Assembly (NCBI GenBank): GCA_902618795.1
Contig: CACNCF010000001.1
Span: 1-64,000 of the forward strand
Direction of reading: 5' to 3'
Length of the DNA: 64,000 nt
DNA from: an uncultured Prochlorococcus sp.
Lineage (GTDB): Bacteria; Cyanobacteriota; Cyanobacteriia; PCC-6307; Cyanobiaceae
Under the pieces are notes generated by a model. The model was not told the DNA's origin. It searched no databases and was given only the letters and a program-made list of their open reading frames with translations. This document shows, one piece after another, positions 20,931 to 31,418 of the stretch (its first letter is position 1; each line of letters begins with the position of its first letter). A program made the translations under genes and the position numbers.

Positions 20931-21587
20931 TTAATTTTCTTTTATATCAGGAAAACTCTCTTTTAATGCCGTTCTTGCTGCAAGTTGTTTTCTTGTATGA
21001 TCAAGCATTTCATATTCTCTTTGCAAACGAGTAAAAGTATTTCTCTCCTCAAGGAGTCTTTGCTGTTCTTCCGCAACAGGACCGCCCAAATGAGCTCCTA
21101 TCCAAAATGATAAATCCATTGGGTTGTCTGGTAATTTATCAGGTAGATTTTTCTTAGTATTAGTCAATTTACTAGTTAAATTAATAACATCACTAAGTGC
21201 TTCTTTTACTGAATCTTTTAGAGAATCTAATTTTTGAATGTCATCAATATTATCATCACTAATCCAACTAACCATCGCAGTGCAAAATGGTGTCGAACGG
21301 GTAATTTCTAAGACTTGAAATCTTTGTTGACCGAGAGTGATAATATTACTCCTCCCATCCTCTGCAGTTTGATGTTTTAAAATTTGTGCGCAACAACCAA
21401 CTTTAGCCATACTTTTAGTAGTAGGATCCCACTTAATCACTCCAAACATAGAATCAGTTTCAAGAACGGATTGAAGCATAATCCTATATCTCGATTCAAA
21501 AATATGTAAAGGCAATACTTCTTGAGGAAAAAGGACTACCTCTGGCAAAGGAAATAAAGGTAATTCCCTTACTGAGAGTTCTCCCAT
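20931..21587 (-). CDS. LON peptidase substrate-binding domain protein
   Basis: A 218-residue protein equal to the N-terminal (LAN) domain of Lon protease without ATPase or peptidase domains. Features: LPLFPLPEVVLFPQEVLPLHIFESRYR at the start (the classic domain opening) and GQQRFQVLEI in the middle; the C-terminal helix is rich in Arg and Glu. Stand-alone LON-domain proteins are common in cyanobacteria, with unclear function. It lies 56 nt downstream of rpsJ and abuts the methyltransferase gene; this places it at the tail of the str operon. Confidence 0.9.
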   Translation of the reverse strand: MGELSVRELPLFPLPEVVLFPQEVLPLHIFESRYRIMLQSVLETDSMFGVIKWDPTTKSMAKVGCCAQILKHQTAEDGRSNIITLGQQRFQVLEITRSTPFCTAMVSWISDDNIDDIQKLDSLKDSVKEALSDVINLTSKLTNTKKNLPDKLPDNPMDLSFWIGAHLGGPVAEEQQRLLEERNTFTRLQREYEMLDHTRKQLAARTALKESFPDIKEN

Positions 21588-21643
21588 ATAAACCTCATTT
21601 CATTTTTTTTATACTAATCAATTTAGGGCAGTTTCGGGATTTA

Positions 21644-21964
21644 TTAAAGTTTAACTTCTATATCTACACCACTAGGGAGATCTAGTTTCATTAAAGCATC
21701 AATAGTTTTTGCAGAAGGACTGTAGATATCTATTATTCTTCGATGTGTTCTTGTTTCGAAATGCTCTCTAGAATCTTTATCAACATGTGGTGATCTTAGC
21801 ACACAATAAATCTTCCTTTTTGTAGGTAAAGGTATTGGACCTATTGCTGATGCAGACGTAGTATCAGCAGTCTGGATTATTTTGTCGCAAGATAAATCAA
21901 GCATTCTTCTATCAAATGCTTTAAGCCTTATTCTTATTTTTTGTTGTGCAATTGATGCAGTCAT
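21644..21964 (-). CDS. rpsJ: 30S ribosomal protein S10
   Basis: S10 of the 30S head; also the NusE component of antitermination complexes. I start it at the ATG at 21962-21964 (106 residues, [20 protein letters not shown]), rather than an in-frame upstream TTG/ATG region, because S10 proteins begin just before KIRIRLKA and because the upstream start lies in a hairpin. In cyanobacteria rpsJ sits after tuf in the str operon rather than at the head of the S10 operon, as seen here. Signature: [12 protein letters not shown]. Confidence 0.96.
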   Translation of the reverse strand: MTASIAQQKIRIRLKAFDRRMLDLSCDKIIQTADTTSASAIGPIPLPTKRKIYCVLRSPHVDKDSREHFETRTHRRIIDIYSPSAKTIDALMKLDLPSGVDIEVKL

Positions 21965-21986
21965 AATTTTAAATAACTTCTGTAGG

Positions 21987-22010
21987 AGGGTCATTGATTA
22001 AAATGACCCT
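21987..22010 (-). promoter_or_regulatory. Perfect hairpin between tuf and rpsJ
   Basis: AGGGTCATT and AATGACCCT form a perfect 9-bp stem with a 6-nt loop, 23 nt upstream of the rpsJ start. No T-run follows on the transcribed strand, so it does not look like an intrinsic terminator. It may be an RNase processing site or stabiliser separating tuf from rpsJ mRNA. Confidence 0.65.
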
Positions 22011-22064
22011 TACGAATAAACCTATCTTAGATGATTGAGGTTAAATTTTTAAAATTCAAATTTA

Positions 22065-23264
22065 TTATTTGAGTATTTTAGAAACAACGCCAGCACCAAT
22101 GGTACGTCCACCTTCACGTATGGCGAATCGCATACCTTGTTCAATAGCTACTGGACAAATTAATTCTCCAGTCATCTTAATTCTGTCTCCTGGCATTACC
22201 ATTTCAACATTAGAGCCATCATCTGAGGTAAATGCGGTAATTTGACCTGTCACATCAGTTGTTCTGATGTAGAACTGAGGTCTATATCCTGCAAAGAAAG
22301 GAGTATGTCTTCCGCCCTCTTCTTTTTTGAGAACATAAACTTCTCCTTCAAACTGAGTATGAGGGGTAATAGATCCTTTCTTCACAAGAACCATACCTCT
22401 CTCAATATCTTCTTTCTGAACACCCCGTAAAAGCAAACCAACGTTATCGCCAGCCATACCTTCGTCAAGAAGTTTTCGGAACATTTCAACTCCAGTAACA
22501 GTTGTTACTCTTGTATCTCGTATTCCAACTATTTCTACTTCTTCTCCAACCTTAACTTTACCTCTCTCAATTCTTCCAGTAGCTACAGTTCCTCTACCAG
22601 TAATCGAGAAAACGTCTTCGACTGCCATCAAGAATGGTTTATCAACTTCTCTTTCTGGTTCGGGAATGCTAGCATCAACTGCCTTCATTAATTCTTCAAT
22701 TTTTGATTCCCAAGTAGAATCTCCTTCTAGAGCTTTTAAACCTGAAACTTGAACTATAGGAATGTCATCTCCAGGGAAGTCATAACTATCTAAGAGTTCC
22801 CTAATTTCCATTTCGACAAGTTCAATAATTTCTTCATCATCGACCATATCACACTTATTGAGAGCAACTACAAGAGCAGGAACTCCAACCTGTTTAGCTA
22901 AAAGAATATGCTCTTTTGTTTGAGCCATAGGACCATCTGTGGCTGCGCAAACTAAAATAGCTCCATCCATCTGGGCAGCTCCTGTAATCATGTTTTTCAC
23001 ATAATCTGCATGTCCTGGGCAATCGACATGAGCATAATGTCTGCCTTCAGTTTCATATTCAACATGAGCTGTATTAATGGTAATGCCACGCTCTCTTTCT
23101 TCAGGAGCACCATCAATGTCTCCATAGTCTTGAGCTTGAGCTTGACCTTTTTTGGCTAATACATTTGTAATAGCAGCTGTTAGTGTTGTTTTTCCATGAT
23201 CAACATGGCCAATAGTACCTATGTTGACATGTGGTTTGTTTCTTTCGAACTTCTCGCGAGCCAT
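22065..23264 (-). CDS. tuf: Elongation factor Tu
   Basis: Carries aminoacyl-tRNA to the ribosome as a ternary complex with GTP. The 399 residues match EF-Tu exactly in layout: G1 loop GHVDHGKT at 19-26, effector region [17 protein letters not shown]3 DCPGHADY, G4 NKCD, then domains II and III ([16 protein letters not shown] at the end). It follows fusA by 44 nt and precedes rpsJ by 100 nt. It appears to be the only tuf copy in this window; cyanobacteria usually have one. Confidence 0.99.
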   Translation of the reverse strand: MAREKFERNKPHVNIGTIGHVDHGKTTLTAAITNVLAKKGQAQAQDYGDIDGAPEERERGITINTAHVEYETEGRHYAHVDCPGHADYVKNMITGAAQMDGAILVCAATDGPMAQTKEHILLAKQVGVPALVVALNKCDMVDDEEIIELVEMEIRELLDSYDFPGDDIPIVQVSGLKALEGDSTWESKIEELMKAVDASIPEPEREVDKPFLMAVEDVFSITGRGTVATGRIERGKVKVGEEVEIVGIRDTRVTTVTGVEMFRKLLDEGMAGDNVGLLLRGVQKEDIERGMVLVKKGSITPHTQFEGEVYVLKKEEGGRHTPFFAGYRPQFYIRTTDVTGQITAFTSDDGSNVEMVMPGDRIKMTGELICPVAIEQGMRFAIREGGRTIGAGVVSKILK

Positions 23265-23308
23265 TTTGAATTAAAGAATCGAGGGTTTAAGAGTGTTTAG
23301 TTTAGAGA

Positions 23309-25384
23309 TCAGGAGTTGCCCTGATTCTTGGAAATGATAGCTTCAGCAACATTACGAGGAACTTCCTCATAATTTGCGAACTCCATTGAAAATATACCCC
23401 GACCTTGAGTCATTGATCGGAGTTGAGTGGCATAACCGAACATTTCGGCTAATGGCACTTTGGCCTGTACCTTAGACAATCCATCATCAACAGATTGTCC
23501 TTCTACTTGACCTCTTCTGGAAGAGAGATCACCAATTACAGATCCAAGAAAATCGTCAGGACTTTCGACCTCAACTTTCATCATAGGCTCTAAAAGGACA
23601 GGATTGCATTTTTTAACCCCGTCTTTAAAAGCCATGGAGCCTGCAATTTTGAAGGCCATTTCAGATGAGTCTACATCGTGGAATGAACCATCGACTAGTG
23701 TTACTTTTACATCAATGAGTGGATAACCGGCAAGAACACCAGATTCACAGGTCTCTTTCATTCCATTAGATGCAGGACCAATATACTCTTTTGGTACAGC
23801 TCCACCAACAATTTTATTTACAAATTCAAAACCTTTACCAACTTCAGCAGGTTCCATTTCAATAATTACATGACCATATTGACCTTTACCTCCAGTTTGT
23901 CTTGCATATTTACCTTCACCTTTAGAACTAGACCTAATAGTTTCTCTATATGAAACCTGTGGAGCACCAATATTTGCCTCAACTTTAAATTCCCTTAACA
24001 TTCTGTCAACAAGGATTTCTAAGTGCAACTCACCCATACCTGCAATAACAGTTTGATTTGTCTCAGGATCTGTACTTACCCTAAAGGTTGGATCCTCTTC
24101 AGACAGAGCAGTTAAAGCTTTCGATAATTTTTCCATATCGCCTTTAGTTTTTGGCTCAACAGCTACTGAAATAACTGGTTCAGGGATAAACAATGTCTCC
24201 AAAACTATTGGATCTTCTGTGTTACACAAAGTGTCGCCAGTTGTTGTGTTTTTAAGACCTAATACAGCCCCTAAATCCCCAGCCCTTAATTCATCAACTT
24301 CCTCTCTTTCATCAGCCTTAAGAATCACTAATCTAGAAATTCTCTCTTTAGCATCCTTAGTAGAATTCATTACATAACTTCCCTTTGAAAGTACACCAGA
24401 ATACATTCTTACAAAAGTTAATTTCCCATAAGGATCTGACATCACTTTGAAAGCTAATGCACTGAAAGGAGCATTATCATCTGAAGGTCTAACATCTTCT
24501 TTTCCACTTGGCAAAACACCTTGTATTGGTTTCACATCAACTGGAGCTGGCAAGTAATCAACTACAGCGTCTAATACAAGTTGGACACCTTTATTCTTAA
24601 AAGCTGAACCGCATAATACCGGCACCAATCCATGTTTTAATACTCCTTCTCTAATCCCTTTTTTAAGTTGTTCTTCAGATAATTCTCCTGTTTCGAGAAA
24701 TATTTCTATTAACTCTTCATCATTTTCTGCAACACTTTCCATTAATTTCAATCTCCATTCAGCAGCTTCCTCCTCCATGTCAGATGGAATTGGTGCTTCT
24801 TCAATGTCAGTACCTAAATCGTTTTTGTAAAGATATGCTTTATTAGCTACTAAATCAATAATGCCTGTGAGATCACCTTCAGCCCCAATAGGTAGCTGAA
24901 TAGGAAGTGCATTTGCCTTTAGTCGATCTTTAATTTGCTTATTAACCTTTAAAAAATCCGCACCAGTTCTGTCCATTTTATTAACAAAAACCATTCTTGG
25001 AACAGAGTATCTATCTGCTTGACGCCAAACTGTTTCTGATTGAGGCTGCACTCCACCAACTGCGCAAAATACAGCTATAACTCCATCCAACACACGCATT
25101 GATCTTTCAACTTCGATAGTAAAGTCAACGTGTCCAGGTGTATCAATAATATTAATTCTATGATCTTGCCAACTAGTTGATATTGCAGCAGCAGTAATAG
25201 TAATTCCTCTTTCTCTTTCTTGAGCCATCCAATCTGTTACTGCAGCACCATCGTGAACCTCTCCTATCTTATGAACTACACCTGAATAAAACAAAATTCT
25301 TTCAGTAGTTGTTGTCTTACCTGCATCAATATGAGCGGCTATACCTATGTTTCTTACTCGTTCTAGGGGAAAGTCGCGTGCCAA
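23309..25384 (-). CDS. fusA: Elongation factor G
   Basis: Translocase GTPase of the ribosome. The 691-residue protein has the G1 loop AHIDAGKT at 17-24, [20 protein letters not shown] and NKMD, followed by domains II to V with GMGELHLEI and the domain IV loop around YRETIR. The protein starts [14 protein letters not shown]. The spacer to rpsG is 95 nt and to tuf 44 nt. No paralogue signs; this is the canonical str operon copy. Confidence 0.99.
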   Translation of the reverse strand: MARDFPLERVRNIGIAAHIDAGKTTTTERILFYSGVVHKIGEVHDGAAVTDWMAQERERGITITAAAISTSWQDHRINIIDTPGHVDFTIEVERSMRVLDGVIAVFCAVGGVQPQSETVWRQADRYSVPRMVFVNKMDRTGADFLKVNKQIKDRLKANALPIQLPIGAEGDLTGIIDLVANKAYLYKNDLGTDIEEAPIPSDMEEEAAEWRLKLMESVAENDEELIEIFLETGELSEEQLKKGIREGVLKHGLVPVLCGSAFKNKGVQLVLDAVVDYLPAPVDVKPIQGVLPSGKEDVRPSDDNAPFSALAFKVMSDPYGKLTFVRMYSGVLSKGSYVMNSTKDAKERISRLVILKADEREEVDELRAGDLGAVLGLKNTTTGDTLCNTEDPIVLETLFIPEPVISVAVEPKTKGDMEKLSKALTALSEEDPTFRVSTDPETNQTVIAGMGELHLEILVDRMLREFKVEANIGAPQVSYRETIRSSSKGEGKYARQTGGKGQYGHVIIEMEPAEVGKGFEFVNKIVGGAVPKEYIGPASNGMKETCESGVLAGYPLIDVKVTLVDGSFHDVDSSEMAFKIAGSMAFKDGVKKCNPVLLEPMMKVEVESPDDFLGSVIGDLSSRRGQVEGQSVDDGLSKVQAKVPLAEMFGYATQLRSMTQGRGIFSMEFANYEEVPRNVAEAIISKNQGNS

Positions 25385-25479
25385 TTTTAAAGCTCCAAAT
25401 AAAATAATTTTGTTAAGTCTAGTTCACCCTAAAAGCAAACTTTAATAATAATAAACTACTTAAGTACCTTTTGATGAAA

Positions 25480-25950
25480 TTAATATCTGTAATGTGCAAA
25501 AGCTTTATTAGCTTCTGCCATTTTATGGGTATCTTCTCTTTTTTTAACGGCACTCCCAGTTTCATTTGCTGCATCCATCAACTCCCCAGCAAGTTTTTGG
25601 GACATGCTTTTTCCATTTCTTGCACGTGAGAATGTAACAAGCCATCTTAATGCCATAGCCGTGCCCCTCTCTTGGCGAACTTCCATAGGTACTTGATATG
25701 TTGCACCACCAACTCTTCTGGCTCTTACCTCGACAAGAGGAGTAGCATTTTTTACAGCTGTTTCAAATAATTCCACAGCATTCCCACCTGTTCTCTCGCT
25801 TATTAAAGAAAACGCATCAGACAATATTCTTTGAGCTGTAGATTTTTTACCATGTTTCATCAATCGAGAAATCATCATTGAAGCAAGACGACTATTAAAT
25901 TGAGGATCAGGTAGAACTGGTCTTTTTACTGCTGCATTACGACGTGACAT
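25480..25950 (-). CDS. rpsG: 30S ribosomal protein S7
   Basis: Primary 16S rRNA-binding protein that nucleates the 30S head and contacts tRNA in the E site. The 156 residues are the usual length; the N-terminus [19 protein letters not shown] and the [20 protein letters not shown] segment are diagnostic. It is the second gene of the str operon, 26 nt after rpsL and 95 nt before fusA. Confidence 0.98.
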   Translation of the reverse strand: MSRRNAAVKRPVLPDPQFNSRLASMMISRLMKHGKKSTAQRILSDAFSLISERTGGNAVELFETAVKNATPLVEVRARRVGGATYQVPMEVRQERGTAMALRWLVTFSRARNGKSMSQKLAGELMDAANETGSAVKKREDTHKMAEANKAFAHYRY

Positions 25951-25976
25951 GTTTTTAAAAAAGTGATGTTTACAAA

Positions 25977-26351
25977 TTAATCTTTTGGAGCTTTTGCTCC
26001 ATATTTAGATCTGGATTGACGCCTATCTTTGACTCCAGCAGTATCTAAAGTACCTCTTATTATATGATATCTAACTCCGGGCAAATCTTTGACTCTTCCA
26101 CCTCTAAGAAGTACTACAGAGTGTTCTTGCAAATTATGTCCAATCCCAGGAATATAAGCCGTTACCTCGAAACCAGAAGTTAATCTAACCCTAGCAACTT
26201 TTCTCAAAGCTGAATTAGGCTTCTTTGGTGTTGATGTATAAACTCTTGTACATACCCCTCTTCTCTCAGGGCAAGCTTTTAATGCAGGAGACTTTGTTTT
26301 CTTTGTCAGACGTTTTCTTTCTGAACCTACTAATTGTGAGATGGTGGGCAT
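25977..26351 (-). CDS. rpsL: 30S ribosomal protein S12
   Basis: Decoding-centre protein of the 30S, site of streptomycin-resistance mutations in other bacteria. The 124 residues start [18 protein letters not shown]. The conserved loops [15 protein letters not shown] (with the lysine corresponding to E. coli K43 in wild-type form) and [14 protein letters not shown] (containing the K88-equivalent) are intact. It opens the str operon; its promoter lies in the 195-nt spacer shared with the divergent glutamate synthase gene. Confidence 0.99.
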   Translation of the reverse strand: MPTISQLVGSERKRLTKKTKSPALKACPERRGVCTRVYTSTPKKPNSALRKVARVRLTSGFEVTAYIPGIGHNLQEHSVVLLRGGRVKDLPGVRYHIIRGTLDTAGVKDRRQSRSKYGAKAPKD

Positions 26352-26421
26352 CTATTAAACTTAGATAAAAATAGAGATTTAACTATCATAACCTTTTACG
26401 AGCACCAACTAAAAGTTTTTA

Positions 26422-26427
26422 ATTATA
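26422..26427 (-). promoter_or_regulatory. Candidate -10 element for the str operon
   Basis: On the minus strand a TATAAT lies about 70 nt upstream of rpsL, in the divergent spacer 26352-26546. No good -35 box is seen. The region is very AT-rich, so chance occurrence is likely. Confidence 0.3.
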
Positions 26428-26503
26428 TTTTTTTTAAAATTTGTCAAATTAAAATTCTTTGGTAAATATTCATTATCTTTAGATTTATTTTCATATTTAT
26501 TTT

Positions 26504-26509
26504 TATAAT
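26504..26509 (+). promoter_or_regulatory. Candidate -10 element for glutamate synthase
   Basis: A TATAAT lies 37 nt upstream of the gene's ATG on the plus strand. I looked for an NtcA box (GTA-N8-TAC) at the expected distance and found only a poor partial match near 26462, so nitrogen control by NtcA is not supported here. Confidence 0.35.
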
Positions 26510-26546
26510 AGAAATACATAAATAACTAAATAGAATTAAATAATCT

Positions 26547-29500
26547 ATGGGAGAGAGTATCAAAAGAATCGTTGGCCCATATCAAGATAGTTATTCCCCA
26601 AATGGAATAATTGGGGAGAAAGATGCGTGTGGAGTTGGTTTCGTAGCACATGTCAAAGGTATAGAAAGCAACTGGATCCTTAAACAATCACTAAAAGGGC
26701 TTAACTGCATGGAGCATAGAGGAGGTTGTGGTGGAGATAGTGACTCAGGTGATGGAGCAGGAATTTTATGTTCAATTCCATGGGGATATCTAGAAGAGGA
26801 AATTAATTTAAAAAATAATCAAGAATTTAATAGAGGTTTAGGTATGGTTTTTATGCCTAATAAAAAAGAAAAAATTGAATTATGTAAATCAATATGTGAT
26901 CAAGAAGCACAAATATTAGAAGTCAAAAAAACATCTTGGAGAAAAGTACCTGTTAATAATGAAATCTTAGGTCCTTTAGCTAAAGCAAATGCTCCATTCA
27001 TCTGTCAGTGGATTTTATATATAGATAAAAAAGATCATCAGGATGTTGAAAGGCTTTTATTTCAATTAAGGAAAAGAATTGAGAAAAAAATAAGAGAAAC
27101 TTTCAAAAATGATGTTGGGGATTGTGAATTTTATTTTGCCTCACTAAGTTCTAAAACAGTTGTTTATAAAGGTATGGTTCGCTCTGAAATATTATCCGAG
27201 TTTTATCAAGATCTAAAAGAAGAGAGTTTTAAAGTTTCATTTTCTGTTTATCATCGTAGGTTTAGTACTAATACACTTCCAAAATGGCCGCTATCTCAAC
27301 CCATGAGATTTTTGGGTCATAATGGCGAAATAAATACTCTCTTAGGTAATATCAACTGGGCTAAAGCTTCAGAAACGCATATAGATGATTTTTGGGGAGA
27401 GTTATCTAATGAAATCAAGCCTATTGTGGATTTAAACAAAAGTGATTCATCAAATCTTGATGCAACACTTGAAATCAATATTCGTTCAGGTCAGCCCATT
27501 ACAGACTCATTATTAAAACTTGTTCCTGAAGCATTTAGAGATCAACCAGAACTTGAGCAGAGAGAAGATATAAAAGCTTTTTATGAATATTCTGCAAGCC
27601 TACAGGAGGCTTGGGATGGTCCAGCACTCCTTGTATTTGCTGATGGAAACTTTGTCGGAGCAACGCTTGATAGAAATGGCCTAAGACCAGCAAGATATTC
27701 AATCACAAATGATGGCTTTGTAATAATGGGTTCTGAAACAGGAGTAGTAGATCTTGAAGAAGAAAGAGTAATAGAAAAAGGTCGATTAGGACCGGGACAA
27801 ATGCTGGCAGTTGATTTTCATCATAATAAAATCCTAAGAAATTGGGAAGTAAAATCTGAAGCCGCTCAAAGGCATGATTATAAAAATCTTCTCAGTAATA
27901 GAACCATAAAAATTGAAAATAATGAATGGGTAAAAGACTGCAAACTCAAAGACCTTGAGTTGTTGCAACAACAAACTGCATACGGTTTTTCAGCGGAAGA
28001 TAATGACCTTATCTTAGATTCAATGGCCTCATTAGCTAAGGAGCCTACTTATTGCATGGGCGACGACATCCCATTAGCAGTTCTTTCATCTAAGCCACAT
28101 ATTTTATACGACTACTTTAAGCAAAGATTTGCGCAAGTTACTAATCCTCCTATTGACCCTCTGAGAGAAAAACTTGTAATGAGTTTAGAGATGCATTTAG
28201 GAGAAAGATGTACACCATTTGAAATTAAAGACGCTGAACCCTTTGTTCATTTACAAAGTCCGATACTTAATGAAGAAGAACTCATTTCCATCAAAAAATC
28301 AAAAATTAAATCTCAGACAATTTCAAGTTTGTTTGATTTAGAGGAAGGTATTCAAGGCTTAGAGAACCAATTAAAAGCAATCTGTAAACAGAGTGAGCTG
28401 TCTATAAAAGAAGGATGCTCTTTAATTATCATTTCAGATAAGGGAATTAGTCCTAAAAAAACTTTTATACCTCCTTTACTTGCTGTTGGAGCAATTCATC
28501 ATTATCTTCTTAAAAAAGAAATCAGGCTAAAAGCTTCTCTAATTATTGAAACTGGTCAATGTTGGAGCACCCATCACTTAGCTTGTTTAATTGGATATGG
28601 AGCAAGTGCAGTTTGCCCTTGGTTGACCTTCGAAGCAGGTAGACACTGGTTAAAACATCCAAAAACACAAAAACTCATTGATAGCAAAAAAATAAATCCA
28701 TTATCAATAGTTGTTGTTCAAGAAAATATTAAAAAAGCTTTAGAAGACGGTTTAAGAAAAATTCTCTCAAAAATAGGTATCTCACTGTTATCTAGTTACC
28801 ATGGTGCACAAATTTTTGAAGCTGTAGGACTTGGATCTGACTTAATAAAAATTGCTTTTGATGGTACAACAAGTCGTATTGCTGGCATAACATTAAAAGA
28901 ATTAGCCAATGAAACACTTTCAATACATACGAAAGCCTATCCAGAGATCGATTTAAAGAAATTAGAATTTTTGGGATTTGTACAATTTAGAAATAATGGA
29001 GAATATCATTCCAATAACCCAGAGATGTCCAAAGTTTTACATTCAGCGGTAAAACAAGGGCCAGGATACGATCATTTTGAAACTTACAAAAAACTAATTA
29101 GTAATAGACCGACAACATCTCTTAGAGATTTACTAACAATTAATTCAACAAGAAAAAGTATTCCACTAGAGGAAGTTGAAAGTGTTGAATCAATTTGCAA
29201 AAGGTTCTGCACTGGAGGAATGAGTTTAGGTGCTTTATCCAGAGAAGCGCATGAAGTTTTAGCAGTTGCAATGAATAGAATTGGCGGAAAAAGTAATAGT
29301 GGAGAAGGGGGAGAAGATCCAGCTCGTTTTAACGTTTTAAATGATATCGATGAAAATACTCAGTCAGCGACGTTGCCATTTATTAAAGGTTTAGAGAATG
29401 GAGACACCGCATGCTCAGCTATTAAACAAATAGCATCAGGAAGATTTGGAGTTACACCTGAATACTTAAGAAGTGGTAAACAACTCGAAATTAAAATGGC

Positions 29501-31118
29501 CCAAGGTGCAAAACCCGGAGAGGGGGGACAATTACCTGGTCCAAAAGTTGATTCTTACATCGCAAAACTAAGAAACAGTAAGCCTGGAGTAGCTTTAATA
29601 TCTCCTCCCCCACATCATGATATTTATTCAATTGAAGATTTAGCTCAACTTATCCACGACTTACACCAAGTTCATCCAAAAGCGAAAGTGAGCGTTAAAC
29701 TTGTTTCTGAAATTGGTATAGGCACTATTGCTGCTGGAGTCAGCAAAGCTAATGCAGATGTAATTCAAATATCAGGCCATGACGGAGGTACAGGTGCTTC
29801 ACCCCTGAGTTCTATTAAACATGCAGGTTTACCATGGGAACTAGGTGTTGCAGAGGTTCATAAATCTCTTTTAGAGAATAACTTACGAGAAAGAGTAATT
29901 TTGAGAACTGATGGAGGGCTTAAAACAGGTTGGGACGTAGTTATTGCAGCTTTACTAGGTGCTGAAGAATACGGTTTTGGTTCAGTAGCGATGATTGCTG
30001 AAGGATGCATAATGGCTAGGGTTTGTCATACAAACAAGTGTCCTGTTGGAGTTGCCACTCAAAAAGAAGAATTAAGAAAAAGATTTAAAGGTATTCCAGA
30101 AAATGTTGTCAATTTTTTCTTATATATTGCTGAAGAAGTAAGACAGATAATGAGTAGTATCGGTGTTTCTAATATGGAAGAACTGATTGGTAATCAAGAA
30201 TTTCTTTCTGCAAGAAATATCGATCTTCCAAAAACTTCTAATATTGATCTTTCTTCATTAGTAAATAAACACTCAACCCCTGATAGATCATGGTTAAAAC
30301 ATTCAAAAACTGCCCATAGTAATGGTTCTGTATTAGAAGACGAGTTTTTGTCTGATGTTGAATTTATAGATTCAATAAAAAATCACGAAATATTAACCAA
30401 AGCAATTGAGATAAAAAATACAGATAGAAGTGTTTGTGCGAAAATATCAGGTGAAATCGCAGAACTTCACGGCAACACTGGCTTCAATGGTGAACTCAAC
30501 TTAAATTTCAAAGGATATGCAGGACAAAGCTTTGGTGCCTTTTTATTGAAAGGAATGAATGTTCAATTAATCGGAGAAGCAAATGATTATGTTTGTAAAG
30601 GAATGAATGGAGGAACACTCACAATAATTCCACCAAAAATAGAAAAAACTTCCTCCGAACAGGTTATTTTAGGAAACACCTGTCTTTATGGAGCAACAGG
30701 TGGGAAATTATTTGCTTTGGGAAAATCTGGAGAAAGATTTGCAGTAAGAAATAGTGGTGCTACAGCGGTAACAGAAGGAGCAGGTGATCATTGTTGTGAA
30801 TACATGACTGGTGGTAAGGTAGTTATTTTAGGTTCCACAGGAAGGAATATAGGTGCGGGCATGACTGGTGGAATAGCTTTCATAATCGATGAGAAGAACG
30901 ATTTAAGTAATAAAGTTAACAAGGAAATAGTTAGCATTCATAAAATAACTTCATCAAAGCAGGAAGATATTTTATTGGAAATTATTAGAGAATATCGAGC
31001 AAAAACAAATAGCTTAAAGGCTGCCAAAATAATTGAAAATTGGTCTCATTTTAAGAGTACTTTCAAATTAATAGTTCCCCCAAGCGAAGAAGAAATGCTT
31101 GGCATAAAGAAAATGTAA
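26547..31118 (+). CDS. glsF: Ferredoxin-dependent glutamate synthase
   Basis: Makes two glutamates from glutamine and 2-oxoglutarate with reduced ferredoxin; the main ammonium-assimilation step after glutamine synthetase. The 1523 residues hold an N-terminal glutamine amidotransferase domain whose nucleophile is C28 in KDACGVGFV (the first 27 residues being a propeptide), a central domain, the FMN-binding synthase domain, the [3Fe-4S] cysteines C1154, C1160 and C1165 (CIMARVCHTNKC) and a C-terminal GXGXG beta-helix domain. No separate small subunit gene follows, consistent with the ferredoxin type. The YciI gene begins at the next base after its stop. Confidence 0.97.
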   Translation: MGESIKRIVGPYQDSYSPNGIIGEKDACGVGFVAHVKGIESNWILKQSLKGLNCMEHRGGCGGDSDSGDGAGILCSIPWGYLEEEINLKNNQEFNRGLGMVFMPNKKEKIELCKSICDQEAQILEVKKTSWRKVPVNNEILGPLAKANAPFICQWILYIDKKDHQDVERLLFQLRKRIEKKIRETFKNDVGDCEFYFASLSSKTVVYKGMVRSEILSEFYQDLKEESFKVSFSVYHRRFSTNTLPKWPLSQPMRFLGHNGEINTLLGNINWAKASETHIDDFWGELSNEIKPIVDLNKSDSSNLDATLEINIRSGQPITDSLLKLVPEAFRDQPELEQREDIKAFYEYSASLQEAWDGPALLVFADGNFVGATLDRNGLRPARYSITNDGFVIMGSETGVVDLEEERVIEKGRLGPGQMLAVDFHHNKILRNWEVKSEAAQRHDYKNLLSNRTIKIENNEWVKDCKLKDLELLQQQTAYGFSAEDNDLILDSMASLAKEPTYCMGDDIPLAVLSSKPHILYDYFKQRFAQVTNPPIDPLREKLVMSLEMHLGERCTPFEIKDAEPFVHLQSPILNEEELISIKKSKIKSQTISSLFDLEEGIQGLENQLKAICKQSELSIKEGCSLIIISDKGISPKKTFIPPLLAVGAIHHYLLKKEIRLKASLIIETGQCWSTHHLACLIGYGASAVCPWLTFEAGRHWLKHPKTQKLIDSKKINPLSIVVVQENIKKALEDGLRKILSKIGISLLSSYHGAQIFEAVGLGSDLIKIAFDGTTSRIAGITLKELANETLSIHTKAYPEIDLKKLEFLGFVQFRNNGEYHSNNPEMSKVLHSAVKQGPGYDHFETYKKLISNRPTTSLRDLLTINSTRKSIPLEEVESVESICKRFCTGGMSLGALSREAHEVLAVAMNRIGGKSNSGEGGEDPARFNVLNDIDENTQSATLPFIKGLENGDTACSAIKQIASGRFGVTPEYLRSGKQLEIKMAQGAKPGEGGQLPGPKVDSYIAKLRNSKPGVALISPPPHHDIYSIEDLAQLIHDLHQVHPKAKVSVKLVSEIGIGTIAAGVSKANADVIQISGHDGGTGASPLSSIKHAGLPWELGVAEVHKSLLENNLRERVILRTDGGLKTGWDVVIAALLGAEEYGFGSVAMIAEGCIMARVCHTNKCPVGVATQKEELRKRFKGIPENVVNFFLYIAEEVRQIMSSIGVSNMEELIGNQEFLSARNIDLPKTSNIDLSSLVNKHSTPDRSWLKHSKTAHSNGSVLEDEFLSDVEFIDSIKNHEILTKAIEIKNTDRSVCAKISGEIAELHGNTGFNGELNLNFKGYAGQSFGAFLLKGMNVQLIGEANDYVCKGMNGGTLTIIPPKIEKTSSEQVILGNTCLYGATGGKLFALGKSGERFAVRNSGATAVTEGAGDHCCEYMTGGKVVILGSTGRNIGAGMTGGIAFIIDEKNDLSNKVNKEIVSIHKITSSKQEDILLEIIREYRAKTNSLKAAKIIENWSHFKSTFKLIVPPSEEEMLGIKKM

Positions 31119-31412
31119 ATGCCTTTCTTTGTAAAAACTGAAATCATAAAAAAAGAATACTTAATTAATTATGATTTAAAACAAAAAATAATTAACGAAC
31201 ATATTAATTGGATAAAAAAATTAAAAAAAGGGGGAATTAATATAAAAAGTGGTTTTTTAGTAGATGAGTTAAAGAGGCCAGGTGACGGCGGATTACTCAT
31301 TCTTGAGATGAATAATTATAAAAATGCACTAAAAATAATTAAGAATGATCCAATGATTAAAAATGATCTGGTTGAATGGAAATTTAATGAGTGGATAGAT
31401 TCAAATAAATAA
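31119..31412 (+). CDS. YciI-like family protein
   Basis: A 97-residue protein of the YciI/YCII fold (small ferredoxin-like domain). The conserved His is H28 in NEHINWIKKLKKGG, followed by GFLVDELKRPGDGGLLILEM and the NDPMIKNDLVEWK block with the Asp-Pro pair. Some YciI proteins have been suggested to be small enzymes, with no settled role. The ATG begins immediately after the glutamate synthase stop (no spacer), so the two are likely co-translated; it converges on lipA (6-nt spacer). Confidence 0.82.
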   Translation: MPFFVKTEIIKKEYLINYDLKQKIINEHINWIKKLKKGGINIKSGFLVDELKRPGDGGLLILEMNNYKNALKIIKNDPMIKNDLVEWKFNEWIDSNK

Positions 31413-31418
31413 AAATGA

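Noticed and set aside
21965-21994. Longer S10 start at 21994
   Set aside because: The extra ten residues run through a perfect hairpin and have no counterpart in S10 proteins; the ATG at 21962-21964 fits the family.
21987-22010. Intrinsic terminator after tuf
   Set aside because: The stem is good, but no T-run follows on the minus strand, and rpsJ begins only 23 nt later.
26462-26475. NtcA binding site upstream of glutamate synthase
   Set aside because: GTA with eight bases then TTA is not GTA-N8-TAC, and the distance to the -10 candidate is too large.
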